This document shows positions 1-5,754 of a stretch of DNA of 7,236 nucleotides, piece by piece. How positions within the stretch are numbered: the stretch's first letter is position 1; every line of letters starts with the position of its first letter. Both the position numbers and the translations under genes were made by a program. Source of the DNA: an uncultured Synergistaceae bacterium (GTDB lineage Bacteria; Synergistota; Synergistia; Synergistales; Aminobacteriaceae); assembly GCA_937870605.1 (NCBI GenBank), contig CALMZW010000431.1:1-7236 (forward strand), given 5' to 3'. The notes beneath the pieces are model-generated. The model was given only the letters and a program-made list of their open reading frames with translations, did no database searches and was not told the origin of the DNA.

Positions 1-571
1 TGTTTCCCTGAATGATGATGTCGCCGACCTTCGGCTCGAGGATGGAGACGGAGATGACCCCGCCGTTGATCTGCACGTCGGCGATCTTGACCATCGTGTA
101 CCCGTCCTTGCGATAGTGCTCCTGAATCCATTCGAGGTCGTGCCGGAAGAAAACCTGGTTGAAGACGTTGCCCGGCACGGTAAAGACGAGCTTGTTGAGC
201 TGCTCGCCCGTGTACACGGTGTTCCCTTTGAAATCGATACGCTCCACCACCGGGTTTTCCTTCACGATAAAGGTGACTGCGGCGCCGCCCGCCAAAGATT
301 TCAGATCGACGTCGACAAACGAAAAGAAGCCGAGTCCGTAGATCGCTTCAACGTCCTTCTGCAACTGCGCCCGATCGAGAGGTTCTCCGACCTTCGTCCG
401 CACGGCTGCAAGAACGTGTTCGGGAACGACATGCTCCGTTCCTTCGACGGACAAAGACGATACGAGCGTTTCCGCCATCGCCGTCCCGGAGAGGGAACAC
501 AAAACTGCAAAAACCAGGAAGGACCTCAGAAGCAGTCCCCTCCCCCAAAAAAACCGCGGGGATTTCGTCAA
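1..571 (-). CDS. bamA: BamA/Omp85-type outer-membrane assembly protein, N-terminal part (3' end outside window)
   Basis: Proteins of this family insert beta-barrel proteins into the outer membrane; periplasmic POTRA repeats pass substrates to a C-terminal barrel. Seen here: a signal peptide with a basic start, a hydrophobic run (FLVFAVLCSLSG) and an A-M-A cleavage site near residue 33, then at least two POTRA-like units. The first contains EHVVPEHVLAAV and IYGLGFFSFVDVDL; the second contains ERIDFKGNTVYTGEQL and later HYRKDGYTMVKI. The barrel lies beyond position 1, so this is about 190 codons of what is normally a much longer protein. The start is a TTG at 571-569, nine bases after GGAAGGAG (588-581); another TTG at 577 is only three bases from it. 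The stop of the upstream gene is 28 bases away, so the two are probably cotranscribed. The family call is firm. The symbol is less so, because TamA and other Omp85 members share POTRA repeats. Confidence 0.8.
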   Translation of the reverse strand, partial: MTKSPRFFWGRGLLLRSFLVFAVLCSLSGTAMAETLVSSLSVEGTEHVVPEHVLAAVRTKVGEPLDRAQLQKDVEAIYGLGFFSFVDVDLKSLAGGAAVTFIVKENPVVERIDFKGNTVYTGEQLNKLVFTVPGNVFNQVFFRHDLEWIQEHYRKDGYTMVKIADVQINGGVISVSILEPKVGDIIIQGN

Positions 572-599
572 CAGCAATCTCTCCTTCCAGAAACCGGGT

Positions 600-1304
600 T
601 CATTTCCGCCGGGACGAACCAGCCGGCGTTTCGCTCCGGTCGATGCGAATTGCAGGCTCCGAATTACGCAGCGCCTTTTGTCCCAGTTGAACCAGCGAAT
701 AAATCATTTCTCCCGTCACAACCGGCTGCGATTTTGCGGACACACTTTCGCGTCCGGCCCGGTCCGCCTGCTTCCCGCTCACGTCCCGGTCTTTGCGGTC
801 CGCTGCGGAAACGCGCGTTTCTGCGTTTCCAACCCCGTCGTCACGCACATCGGACGGTGCGAATACCTCACGGGAAGATCCCGCATTCGCTTCGCTCAGG
901 CTTTTTCTGAGAGCGGACAAAAGCGTACGCTCATCCGTTGTCACCCACTCGAGAACAGGAGCGGTCCGAATCGCAATCTTGCCCTGTTCCTGGACAATCA
1001 TCACCGGGGTCGCAATGGGCGCCGCCGTGACGAGCAGAAGAAGCGCCGCAACAAAAGCAGCCCGCGTCGATCGAAACGCGAGGGCATGTATCCGTTTCCC
1101 GTTCCCCTCATCCTGCGCCGCCGCCCAGAGTTCCTCCCGGGCAAGATCCATTTCGGCCTTGGCGCATTCCATTTCCATCAGGGCATTTTCCCACGATTTT
1201 GCGCGGCAGGCAAGCAAACATCGCTCCAGCCACCTCGTGACCCTTTGTATGCGTCGTTCCACGGGCACCATCCCCGATACGTTGAGATATATGCATTCCT
1301 GCAC
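600..1304 (-). CDS. single-pass membrane protein of unknown function, downstream of sigma factor
   Basis: I do not recognise a family. The 234-residue product has a cytoplasmic-looking N-terminal helical part (residues about 14-65, rich in Arg, Glu, Ala and Leu, with Cys at 4, 29, 33 and 47). A basic stretch (KRIHALAFRSTR) precedes one membrane segment at about 82-104 (AAFVAALLLLVTAAPIATPV). The C-terminal part of about 130 residues is polar, charged and probably disordered. By the positive-inside rule the N-terminus should be cytoplasmic and the C-terminal part periplasmic. The start is a GTG at 1304 with AAGGGA just upstream, 16 bases after the sigma factor stop; the ATG or GTG codons at residues 11-13 are alternatives. 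Its place directly behind a sigma gene and its topology resemble membrane anti-sigma factors, but no zinc anti-sigma motif (HxxxCxxC) is visible. That role is inference. Confidence 0.75.
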   Translation of the reverse strand: MQECIYLNVSGMVPVERRIQRVTRWLERCLLACRAKSWENALMEMECAKAEMDLAREELWAAAQDEGNGKRIHALAFRSTRAAFVAALLLLVTAAPIATPVMIVQEQGKIAIRTAPVLEWVTTDERTLLSALRKSLSEANAGSSREVFAPSDVRDDGVGNAETRVSAADRKDRDVSGKQADRAGRESVSAKSQPVVTGEMIYSLVQLGQKALRNSEPAIRIDRSETPAGSSRRK

Positions 1305-1320
1305 TATCCCTTATCCCGGA

Positions 1321-1908
1321 TCACGCCCTTTTTGTGGCGTCTTCGATGCCGAGCCAGGCGCGGAGTCGTGCGACGGCATTGCGTCGCAAGCGATAGACGT
1401 GACTGATGTCGAGGGACTTCTCCCGGGCGACGTCCCGGACATCCTTTCCTTCCATCAGCAAGGCGCGAACGACTCCCGCCTCCCGATCCGGAAGATGCGT
1501 AATCGCCTCCGCCACGCTCAGAGCGGTATCCATCGCATCCTCGGCAGGATCTTCACGAATCTCCAGAAAGTCGTCGTCTACGGGAATAGGCGCTCTCGCT
1601 TCCGAACGCTGAAGGAAATTGACCATTTGTCCCCGGATCCGGTAAAACGCATAGGTCGTGAACCGGAATTTTCGTTCAGGATCAAAGTTGTCGACCGACT
1701 TGACCAACGCGAGCATGCCTTCCTGAATCAGGTCGGCATGAGAGGAGGAGGGAACGCGAAATTTGCGGGCAAGCCAGAAGACGAGAGGACGATATGCAAT
1801 GACCAGCGCTTCTCTCGCTTCCATGTCGTCGCGTCTGCATCGTTCCCACAGCGCGGCTTCTTCGGAAGGATCGAGAGACGGGGTGGCGGAATTCTCATGG
1901 ACCGGCAC
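1321..1908 (-). CDS. sigma-70 family RNA polymerase sigma factor (regions 2 and 4)
   Basis: An alternative sigma factor directs RNA polymerase to a specific promoter set. The 195-residue protein shows sigma region 2 at about residues 20-100, including RPLVFWLARKF, DLIQEGMLALVKSVDNFDP (the core-binding 2.2 helix) and a 2.3/2.4 stretch FRFTTYAFYRIRGQM. A short acidic linker follows at about 105-130. Region 4 lies at about 135-188 with LPDREAGVV and a helix-turn-helix around 157-178 (DVAREKSLDISHVYRLRRNA). Regions 1 and 3 are absent or minimal. Region 2 resembles the sigma-28/SigH type more than the short ECF type, but I cannot name an orthologue. The GTG start at 1908 has AGAAGGTGG a few bases upstream. 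An extended -10 promoter lies about 50 bases upstream, so this gene likely heads a unit with the membrane protein and bamA. Confidence 0.93.
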   Translation of the reverse strand: MPVHENSATPSLDPSEEAALWERCRRDDMEAREALVIAYRPLVFWLARKFRVPSSSHADLIQEGMLALVKSVDNFDPERKFRFTTYAFYRIRGQMVNFLQRSEARAPIPVDDDFLEIREDPAEDAMDTALSVAEAITHLPDREAGVVRALLMEGKDVRDVAREKSLDISHVYRLRRNAVARLRAWLGIEDATKRA

Positions 1909-1954
1909 GGAGCCACCTTCTTTCGGAAACGAAGACGTTTTGAAACCGTGGGCT

Positions 1955-1963
1955 ATTGTATCA
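1955..1963 (-). promoter_or_regulatory. extended -10 promoter for the sigma factor operon
   Basis: Read on the minus strand, TGATACAAT is a TGn extended -10 with five of six matches to TATAAT. The site 17 bases upstream (TTTCCC) is a poor -35, as is common for extended -10 promoters. Transcription would start near 1948, giving a leader of about 40 bases before the GTG. It sits in the 81-base gap after the phosphatase gene, where a new unit is expected. Confidence 0.55.
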
Positions 1964-1989
1964 GGAGCAATGAATCAGGGAAAGCGCAA

Positions 1990-2634
1990 TTACAGATGAA
2001 TGGGTATGAGGGCAGGATCTCCCGAACCGTCCAGAAGGTGAATCCTGTCGTTGCTGAAGGTCAGGGAATAACGGCCGTGGCGTTCCTCCACTCCGGTAAG
2101 CGATGCGTTGTCGATTCGCATCTTCCACGCAACCGACGACGGTATGCCGAGCAAAGCGACCAGTGCGGCGCGGATCACGCCTCCGTGGCTGACGACAAGC
2201 GTCCGCCCACAGGGAAACCAGCACATCAGAACGTCACGGGTTCGTTCGACAACATGTTCGAACGATTCGCCGCCGTCCGGCGTCACCGATGCGGGGTCGG
2301 CCTTCCAGCGCTGATACAGTTCCCCGTAATGCGTCTCGATCTGAAAGATGGATTTGCTTTCCCATTCGCCGAAACTCATTTCCGCAAGGGCCGCCTGAAC
2401 GGAGAAATCGCAGTCCGGTTGACGGGAAAGAAAGGCTGAGGCAGTCTGAAGAGCGCGGAGAAGCGGACTGCCGATCACTCTTTCGGGACGCCATTCCCGA
2501 AGGCGCCGGGCCGCCCGTCCGACCTGCATCCGCCCTTCGTCGTTCAACGGGATATCGACGTGTCCCTGGAAACGAAGCTGGTCGTTCCATTCGGTCTTCC
2601 CGTGACGCAAAAACAGGATCTCACGCCGGCACAC
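1990..2634 (-). CDS. histidine phosphatase (phosphoglycerate mutase-like) family protein
   Basis: A branch-1 histidine phosphatase, a cytoplasmic enzyme that removes phosphate through a phosphohistidine intermediate. Counting from the ATG at 2640, the nucleophile motif is LRHGKTEWN (Arg12, His13, Gly14). Others are SPLLRALQTA (Arg62), the acid motif LAEMSFGEWE (about residue 87) and the second catalytic motif VVSHGGVIRA (His152). The length of about 215 residues is normal for the family. It resembles the CobC (alpha-ribazole phosphatase) and GpmB groups, but no cobalamin gene is nearby, so the substrate is left open. I prefer the GTG at 2634-2632: the purine-rich GGGGGAGGG ends directly against the ATG at 2640, leaving no spacing there, whereas it sits about seven bases from the GTG. 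The tRNA operon terminator ends about 20 bases upstream. Confidence 0.92.
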   Translation of the reverse strand: MCRREILFLRHGKTEWNDQLRFQGHVDIPLNDEGRMQVGRAARRLREWRPERVIGSPLLRALQTASAFLSRQPDCDFSVQAALAEMSFGEWESKSIFQIETHYGELYQRWKADPASVTPDGGESFEHVVERTRDVLMCWFPCGRTLVVSHGGVIRAALVALLGIPSSVAWKMRIDNASLTGVEERHGRYSLTFSNDRIHLLDGSGDPALIPIHL

Positions 2635-2650
2635 GCGCATCCCTCCCCCA

Positions 2651-2677
2651 AAAATAAAAAAAGCCCCTCAAGGGGGC
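2651..2677 (-). terminator. intrinsic terminator of the tRNA operon
   Basis: On the minus strand GCCCC (2677-2673) pairs with GGGGC (2667-2663) around a five-base loop. Seven Ts follow (2662-2656), then one A and another T run. It begins six bases after the encoded CCA of tRNA-Thr. The orientation fits the tRNA transcript. Confidence 0.85.
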
Positions 2678-2683
2678 AAAAAA

Positions 2684-2759
2684 TGGAGCCGGTGTCCAGA
2701 TTCGAACTGGAGACCTGCGCATTACGAGTGCGCTGCTCTACCAACTGAGCTACACCGGC
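2684..2759 (-). tRNA. tRNA-Thr (anticodon CGU)
   Basis: A full cloverleaf of 76 nt including an encoded CCA. The acceptor stem GCCGGTG pairs with CACCGGC, followed by T at position 73 and CCA. The D stem is GCTC/GAGC, the anticodon stem GCGCA/TGCGC encloses CTCGTAA, the variable loop has five bases, and the T arm is TCCAG-TTCGAAT-CTGGA. The anticodon CGU (2726-2724) reads ACG. It is the last gene of a three-tRNA operon. Confidence 0.96.
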
Positions 2760-2772
2760 TTTCCAGAAAAAA

Positions 2773-2848
2773 TGGCGGTCCCAACGGGATTCGAACCCGT
2801 GTCACAGCCTTGAAAGGGCCGTGTCCTAGGCCACTGGACTATGGGACC
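2773..2848 (-). tRNA. tRNA-Glu (anticodon UUC)
   Basis: A full cloverleaf of 76 nt with encoded CCA. The acceptor stem GGTCCCA pairs with TGGGACC, with G at position 73. The D stem is GTCC/GGAC, the anticodon stem CGGCC/GGCTG encloses CTTTCAA, and the T arm is ACGGG-TTCGAAT-CCCGT. The anticodon UUC (2814-2812) reads GAA and GAG. It lies four bases after tRNA-Lys and 13 bases before tRNA-Thr in the same transcript. Confidence 0.96.
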
Positions 2849-2852
2849 GCAT

Positions 2853-2928
2853 TGGTGAGCCGTGCGGGGATCGAACCCACGACACCCGGATTAAAAGTCC
2901 GGTGCTCTACCAGCTGAGCTAACGGCTC
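2853..2928 (-). tRNA. tRNA-Lys (anticodon UUU)
   Basis: A full cloverleaf of 76 nt with encoded CCA. The acceptor stem GAGCCGT pairs with ACGGCTC, with A at position 73. The D stem is GCTC/GAGC, the anticodon stem CCGGA/TCCGG encloses CTTTTAA, and a normal T arm carries GGTTCGATCC. The anticodon UUU (2895-2893) reads AAA and AAG. It is the first gene of the tRNA operon, about 42 bases after the predicted transcription start. Confidence 0.96.
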
Positions 2929-2976
2929 ACGCGACAGGGGATGTTTTGCTTCCCCCTTGTCTTCGACAGCTCAGAA

Positions 2977-3005
2977 AGTATAAACACCGAAACCGGTGGT
3001 GTCAA
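2977..3005 (-). promoter_or_regulatory. near-consensus housekeeping promoter of the tRNA operon
   Basis: On the minus strand a perfect -35 TTGACA (3005-3000) is followed by exactly 17 bases and then the -10 TATACT (2982-2977). The start would be near 2970, with a leader of about 42 bases before tRNA-Lys. The spacer holds the inverted repeat CACCG-GTTT-CGGTG. A strong promoter is expected for stable RNA genes. Confidence 0.88.
2985..2998. repeat. small inverted repeat inside the tRNA promoter spacer
   Basis: CACCG (2985-2989) and CGGTG (2994-2998) form a 5-base inverted repeat around four bases, lying wholly between the -35 and -10 of the tRNA promoter. It could be an operator half-site pair or chance. 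Confidence 0.3.
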
Positions 3006-3028
3006 GGGTCGCCGAACAAGACTCGGGT

Positions 3029-3057
3029 ATTCTATCACGCCGCTCTCTTGATGACTA
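3029..3057 (-). promoter_or_regulatory. possible second, upstream promoter of the tRNA operon
   Basis: On the minus strand a TGn-extended -10, TGATAGAAT (3037-3029), lies 17 bases after a weak -35 TAGTCA (3057-3052). Tandem promoters are common before stable RNA operons. This one is a weaker match than the downstream site and could be chance in the 222-base gap between argH and tRNA-Lys. I found no convincing terminator for argH in that gap. Confidence 0.35.
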
Positions 3058-3150
3058 GTAGGGACACGAGAAGGCTGCATTTTCGACGGGTTCGCGGTCC
3101 ATTTGGCGCCTGTTTTTCGAGGTATTTCACTTATAAGCGCCGTTCCCGAT

Positions 3151-4593
3151 TCATGCGGGCTTCGACGAACAGAGCAGTTCTCCTGCCGTCGAATGAGCCT
3201 TTCGATGCGACTCAAGCGCACGCCCGTATTCGAAAAGCGATTTTTCTCCGTCACTGATTCTCTGCGCCACTTCTTCCGGAGCCGTTCCGCCGAAGGTCGT
3301 CCGCCGTTCGACGCTTGCCCGGAGAGACAGGATGCCTGCAAGATCGTCGCCGGCTTCGGGAAGGAGCGACTTCCAGTCTTCGCACGTGAGGTCGAAGAGC
3401 GTTTTCCGCTTTTCCAGACAGTCCCGGACGATCCGACCGACCTTCCAGTGCGCGTCCCGGAAGGGGATTCCCCGTTGTACGAGGTATTCGGCCACATCGG
3501 TGGCGAGGACGAATCCGTCCGACATGCCGCGAACGGCGCGTTCCCGGTCGACTTCAACGGCCGAAAGGAGCGGGGGGAGGACGGCGAGGACCGACTCGAC
3601 AACGGCAAGGGAGGATTCCATGCCGCGTTTGTCTTCCTGAAGGTCCCGGTCATAGGTCATTGGAAGCCCCTTCAGCGAGACGAGCAGGTCGAGCAGATGC
3701 CCGATGACCTGTCCCGTCTTTCCCCGGATGAGTTCCAGGACGTCCGGGTTCTTTTTCTGCGGCATCATGCTCGACCCGGTGCAGAAAGCGTCGGGCAGGA
3801 GGATCCATCCGAACTCCTGCGAGCTGTACAGGACCAGATCTTCGGAGAGACGGCTTGCGTGGACGGCGAACATCGCCGCAAAGGAATGGTAGTTGAAGAT
3901 ATAGTCCCGCTGTCCCACCGAGTCCAGGCTGTTGTCCGTCGGTCCCGAAAAGCCGAGAAGCGCCGCGGCGCACTCCCGGTCAAGGGGCAATGTCGACCCG
4001 GCCAGGGCGCCCGCCCCGAGCGGACACTCCGTCATGGAGTCAAGCGCAAAGAGCAGGCGTTCCAGATCCCTTCGAAAGGCCGCAAAGTGCGCCATCCAGT
4101 AATGCCCGAGCGTTATCGGCTGGGCCTGTTGCAGGTGCGTGTACCCCGGGACGATGCATTCCCGGTGCTTTCTCGCCGCGCCGAGCAACGCGTCCAGCAG
4201 GCGCAGCATTCCGTCGCCCAGCGACAGGAGCCGATTCCTCAAAAAAAGCCGCATCGTCGTCGCAACCTGGTCGTTTCTGCTGCGTCCCGTATGCAGGCGG
4301 GCTCCGGCGGAGCCGATCAGTTCCGTCAGGCGATGCTCGATGTTCATGTGGACGTCTTCCAGGTCGGCGGACGGGATAAACTCTCCGGAACGTATCTCCG
4401 CAAGGATTCGCATCAGTCCTTCGCGGATCGCGACGGACTCACCGGGCGATATCAGCCCCGCCTTCGCAAGCGCGAGAGCGTGGGCGATACTGCCCTGTAT
4501 ATCGCACTCCGCAAGACACCAGTCGATGTCGAGGGATTGCGTAAAGCTCCGGACGACATCGGACGTTTCCTCGGAAAAGCGTCCCTTCCACAT
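3151..4593 (-). CDS. argH: argininosuccinate lyase
   Basis: ArgH cleaves argininosuccinate to arginine and fumarate, the last step of arginine synthesis, as a cytoplasmic homotetramer. The 480-residue protein has the family hallmarks in order. These are the N-terminal MWKGRF, the HTGRSRNDQV motif (101-110), GYTHLQQAQP with the catalytic Thr-His pair (152-153), and the fumarase/lyase signature GSSMMPQKKNP (273-283) on the flexible loop that carries the catalytic serine. The helical C-terminal part is also present. The length is slightly above the usual 455-470. The ATG at 4593 follows AGGAAAGGGTGG at good spacing. It lies 42 bases after the DUF501 gene and may be read with it or from a -10-like site at 4640-4635. 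No other arginine gene is in the window. Confidence 0.97.
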   Translation of the reverse strand: MWKGRFSEETSDVVRSFTQSLDIDWCLAECDIQGSIAHALALAKAGLISPGESVAIREGLMRILAEIRSGEFIPSADLEDVHMNIEHRLTELIGSAGARLHTGRSRNDQVATTMRLFLRNRLLSLGDGMLRLLDALLGAARKHRECIVPGYTHLQQAQPITLGHYWMAHFAAFRRDLERLLFALDSMTECPLGAGALAGSTLPLDRECAAALLGFSGPTDNSLDSVGQRDYIFNYHSFAAMFAVHASRLSEDLVLYSSQEFGWILLPDAFCTGSSMMPQKKNPDVLELIRGKTGQVIGHLLDLLVSLKGLPMTYDRDLQEDKRGMESSLAVVESVLAVLPPLLSAVEVDRERAVRGMSDGFVLATDVAEYLVQRGIPFRDAHWKVGRIVRDCLEKRKTLFDLTCEDWKSLLPEAGDDLAGILSLRASVERRTTFGGTAPEEVAQRISDGEKSLFEYGRALESHRKAHSTAGELLCSSKPA

Positions 4594-4634
4594 GAAAATC
4601 CACCCTTTCCTGTAATGGCCGGATACCCCGGGAA

Positions 4635-4640
4635 ATTATA
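4635..4640 (-). promoter_or_regulatory. possible -10 element upstream of argH
   Basis: A perfect TATAAT on the minus strand overlaps the TAA stop of the DUF501 gene and would start a transcript near 4628, about 35 bases before the argH ATG. No good -35 is visible at 16-18 bases and there is no TG extension, so this rests on the hexamer and its position alone. Confidence 0.3.
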
Positions 4641-5172
4641 CGCCGCATTGACACCCGAGTCGTTCCGATTCGCCGCACGCGCTTCTGCCGATTTTGTCCT
4701 CCAGCCAGTCTCCGGCCGGATGCGTCCCGAGGGCGAGCCATGCGGCGACCTGCAGGTGCAGACACTTGACACCGATCTCGCCGGATTTTTCCGGCGGCGT
4801 CGTCCCGCCGACCCCCGTTGAATGAAGCGATCGCATGACCTTTTTCCGCCTCTTGAAGAGATAGGTTCGCGCAACGGGCTGTATCAGGAGCGACCGAAGA
4901 GCCGCATAGATACGGTGATACCGCGCCCATTCTCCTTCAAGCGGCGACAGGGCGGTTTCCATTTCCCGCACGCCTCCGGCGGTTTCCAGGGTTGCGCATT
5001 TCTTGCGAAGAAAGGGGCAGGAGAGCCAGAAAAGAGTCGGGAACGGACGTCCTTCGTACAAAGGATTGCAGAGGAGAACCCTGGGAAAGCCGTGCGAACA
5101 ATGACATCCCGCCGCCAAAACCATAGTCCGGCGGAATTTCCGGTCTCGCATCTGCCGTGTGAGGATACGCAT
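4636..5172 (-). CDS. DUF501 family protein, Cys-rich
   Basis: The family's biochemical role is unknown to me. The 178-residue product fits DUF501 in the order of its motifs: a CHCSHGFPRVLLC segment (residues 23-35), PFPTLFWLSCPFLRKKC (43-59), TLETAGGVREME (61-72), and GVGGTTPPEKSG followed by VKCLHLQVAAWLA (120-146). Nine cysteines, including CxC pairs near both ends (23/25 and 174/176), suggest a metal-binding or redox role, which is inference. The start is uncertain. The ATG at 5172 has only a close AGGA upstream, and further ATGs lie at 5151 and 5124. The frame also stays open back to an ATG at 5250 that overlaps the stop of the S1 gene and runs through a terminator. argH follows after 42 bases. 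Confidence 0.85.
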   Translation of the reverse strand: MRILTRQMRDRKFRRTMVLAAGCHCSHGFPRVLLCNPLYEGRPFPTLFWLSCPFLRKKCATLETAGGVREMETALSPLEGEWARYHRIYAALRSLLIQPVARTYLFKRRKKVMRSLHSTGVGGTTPPEKSGEIGVKCLHLQVAAWLALGTHPAGDWLEDKIGRSACGESERLGCQCGV

Positions 5173-5193
5173 GTCCTGGGTGTCGCAGGGAAT

Positions 5194-5220
5194 AAAAAAA
5201 AGAGGGCGGAATATGCCCTC
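5194..5220 (-). terminator. intrinsic terminator after the S1-domain gene
   Basis: On the minus strand GAGGGC (5220-5215) pairs with GCCCTC (5207-5202) around a seven-base loop and is followed by eight Ts (5201-5194). It lies about 30 bases after the S1 gene stop. The ATG I favour for DUF501 is only about 20 bases further on, so some read-through or a regulated choice is likely. Confidence 0.87.
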
Positions 5221-5249
5221 CGAAAAGGAAAATGAAAAAAACGACCGCA

Positions 5250-5666
5250 TTATTTCGGCTTCGCGGGCCGCTTTTTGCTTGATTTCGACGCGTTCGCCTT
5301 GCTGTTGAGATCGGCGATTTTCTGTTCACTGATCTTCAGGAATGATGTGATCTTTTTTTCGAAGGTGTCCTCGCGTCCGGCGCCCGAGTGTTGCCGTGAC
5401 GGCCGGTCTTCGAGACGTTTGATCGACAGATCGATGCGTCCCTTTTCGTCGATCTTGATGACCTTGGCGCGGACTTCCTGCTGAAGCTGCAGGATATCTT
5501 CGACTTTCTTGACGTAACTCGCGGAGAGTTCGGAAATGTGGATCATGCCTCTCTGGCCCGACTTCAGACGGACAAACGCGCCGTACGGCATGATCTGTTC
5601 CACGGTGCACTCCGCAATTTCCCCTTCCTGAACCGGAGGCGTTACGGGTTTCTTCTCTTCGGTCAT
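5250..5666 (-). CDS. S1-domain RNA-binding protein, YabR-like
   Basis: A small S1 (OB-fold) protein, expected to bind RNA and possibly ribosomes. In its 138 residues the S1 domain covers about 14-85, with GEIAECTVEQIMPYGAFVRL, the RGMIHISELS strand-loop, the spacer YVKKVEDIL and DEKGRIDLSIKR. A second conserved piece, EDTFEKKITSFLKISEQKIADL (99-120), matches from memory the C-terminal part of Bacillus YabR. The tail is Lys-rich. YabR is a family resemblance, and its usual neighbour divIC is not in view. The ATG at 5666 has GGAGGG 11 bases upstream, slightly far. It also overlaps an upstream in-frame stop (ATGA), so coupling to an upstream small frame is possible. A strong terminator follows. 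Confidence 0.92.
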   Translation of the reverse strand: MTEEKKPVTPPVQEGEIAECTVEQIMPYGAFVRLKSGQRGMIHISELSASYVKKVEDILQLQQEVRAKVIKIDEKGRIDLSIKRLEDRPSRQHSGAGREDTFEKKITSFLKISEQKIADLNSKANASKSSKKRPAKPK

Positions 5667-5670
5667 AGGT

Positions 5671-5748
5671 TCATCGACCCTCCAGATAGGTGATTGTGAA
5701 GCTGTGTTCCATAGTCGATTTTCCCGGACACTTTCCCTTGAGCCTCAA
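5671..5748 (-). CDS. possible 25-codon small ORF before the S1-domain gene
   Basis: A TTG at 5748 lies three bases after GGAGG within GGAGGTGAT, a perfect match to the 16S anti-Shine-Dalgarno. It opens a 25-codon frame ending in TGA five bases before the S1 gene start. The spacing is short and the TTG weak. The same bases can be explained as part of an RNA structure, so I list this only as a candidate. A GTG at 5752 opens another short frame that ends by overlapping the S1 gene ATG. Confidence 0.2.
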   Translation of the reverse strand: MRLKGKCPGKSTMEHSFTITYLEGR

Positions 5749-5754
5749 TCACCT
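5688..5754 (-). promoter_or_regulatory. possible structured mRNA leader upstream of the S1-domain gene
   Basis: In the 95-base gap the minus-strand AGGTGATTG (5754-5746) is the perfect 9-base complement of CAATCACCT (5696-5688). Nested inside, GTGTCC (5731-5726) can pair with GGAACAC (5710-5704) with one bulged base, closing a loop of about 15 bases. The outer stem hides a Shine-Dalgarno-like GGAGGTGAT. There is no T run, so it is not an intrinsic terminator. I do not recognise a known riboswitch. Regulation by the encoded S1 protein is speculation. Confidence 0.4.

Noticed and set aside
116..910. A plus-strand frame opposite the bamA start and the membrane protein.
   Set aside because: The signal peptide, POTRA units and ribosome binding site on the minus strand explain this stretch.
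793..2439. A very long open frame on the plus strand (548 codons).
   Set aside because: It lies antisense to three well-supported minus-strand genes and their promoter region, and its translation shows no family motifs. Long antisense frames are expected in G+C-rich coding DNA.
1990..2634. Assigning the phosphatase as cobC (alpha-ribazole phosphatase) or gpmB.
   Set aside because: The catalytic motifs are shared by the whole family and no cobalamin or glycolysis gene is adjacent, so a specific symbol is not supported.
2684..2928. tRNA cluster as a possible integration site for a mobile element.
   Set aside because: No integrase, no direct repeat of a tRNA 3' end and no change in sequence character are visible on either side.
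3006..3150. Possible terminator after argH (GGCGC and GCGCC flank a loop of about 27 bases; there is a CTTATAAG palindrome).
   Set aside because: The loop is large, the stem short and no T run follows, so it does not look like an intrinsic terminator.
3103..4821. A 572-codon open frame on the plus strand.
   Set aside because: It is the antisense shadow of argH, whose catalytic motifs are unmistakable on the minus strand.
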